41,687 nucleotides of DNA from assembly GCA_001796285.1 (NCBI GenBank), contig MGMD01000025.1, forward strand, positions 1 to 41,687, in the 5' to 3' direction. Origin of the DNA: Chlamydiae bacterium RIFCSPLOWO2_12_FULL_45_20. Lineage in GTDB: Bacteria > Chlamydiota > Chlamydiia > Chlamydiales > SM23-39. The position numbers and the translations under genes are program-made. Of this stretch, positions 41,481-41,687 are shown in pieces. The stretch's first letter is position 1; every line of letters starts with the position of its first letter. Below the pieces are notes generated by a model that saw only the letters and a program-made list of their open reading frames with translations, was not told the origin of the DNA and made no database searches.

Positions 41481-41687
41481 TCTACCTGAGAAAGATTTTT
41501 CCCAACAAGATTTGTCGACAACTTTTCGTCAGTTCCCACGCTTGGGTGTAATGATGTGAAAACCAGATGGTTAGAAGCGGGAAAAAGAAGAAAAAAGGTT
41601 CATCCGACAAATGCGTACCTGGACTCGTGTAGGTGATAAAGTCGCAATTTAAAATATTCAATATCTCGAAACCCATAAGCCTGCCTT
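41481..41687. other. Right-edge intergenic sequence
   Basis: These 207 bases hold no gene I can support. A 64-codon open frame on the minus strand has a run of five Phe and no recognisable pattern, and it lacks a ribosome site. The stretch presumably contains the promoter for the 41480 gene. Confidence 0.4.

Noticed and set aside
41482..41676. 64-codon minus-strand frame at the right edge
   Set aside because: It has a run of five Phe, no ribosome site and no family resemblance, so it is treated as intergenic.
1..41687. tRNA, rRNA, CRISPR arrays, riboswitches
   Set aside because: I looked through the intergenic gaps, all under 300 bases except the left edge, and saw no cloverleaf-like sequence, spaced repeats or conserved leader structures I could name.

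Overview
The window looks like a chromosomal segment of an environmental (amoeba- or protist-associated) member of the Chlamydiales. This rests on gene content and order. The blocks rnc-radA-hemC, sodA-accD-dut-ptsN-ptsN(HTH), clpC next to lplA, and a second-type dnaA followed by a small TPR gene are ones I recall from Chlamydia trachomatis. The extra genes and divergent lengths suggest a Parachlamydia/Waddlia/Simkania-like relative rather than Chlamydia itself. I cannot fix the genus from the sequence alone.

Region 1 (1-5.6 kb) is an accessory island, visibly richer in A+T than the pckG gene next to it. It starts with a 131-bp element that has 20-bp perfect terminal inverted repeats and a 10-bp flanking direct repeat, which is a textbook MITE. 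Then come an MIO-type aromatic amino acid 2,3-aminomutase-like enzyme, a free-standing NRPS-type adenylation enzyme, and, on the other strand, a small-molecule SAM methyltransferase and an MFS transporter. Together they look like a minimal pathway that makes, activates, methylates and perhaps exports a beta-amino-acid-derived metabolite. This is the strongest candidate for an undescribed system here.

Region 2 (5.8-10.7 kb) holds GTP-dependent PEP carboxykinase. It is followed by a membrane-anchored two-lobed aspartyl protease coupled to a small acidic protein, and by a pair of coiled-coil proteins that could be secreted or inclusion-membrane proteins.

Region 3 (10.7-22.8 kb) combines heme synthesis (hemN, hemG, hemC, hemD) with two paralogous MFS transporters. 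It also carries the LL-diaminopimelate aminotransferase dapL, the RNA/DNA maintenance genes rnc and radA, and several unrecognised proteins. HemC lacks its C-terminal domain and its gene overlaps hemD out of frame.

Region 4 (22.9-28.8 kb) is a conserved chlamydial block: sodA, accD, dut and two EIIA-Ntr paralogs (one with a DNA-binding domain), facing clpC.

Region 5 (28.8-39.2 kb) is a long rightward run: lipoate ligase, an archaeal/eukaryotic-type ProRS, a PpiD/SurA-like membrane-anchored protein, a CBM9-like protein, gcvH, a giant AsmA-like protein, a degenerate ComF protein and a stomatin-like SPFH protein. It mixes lipoylation, envelope assembly and membrane organisation.

Region 6 (39.2-41.5 kb, minus strand) holds a DnaA paralog, a TPR protein and an unknown protein, followed by about 200 bp at the edge with no convincing gene.

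The genome is tightly packed. Most same-strand neighbours share ATGA/GTGA/TGATG-type stop-start overlaps, and all six convergent gene pairs overlap at their 3' ends. I see no tRNA, rRNA, CRISPR array or intact insertion sequence.
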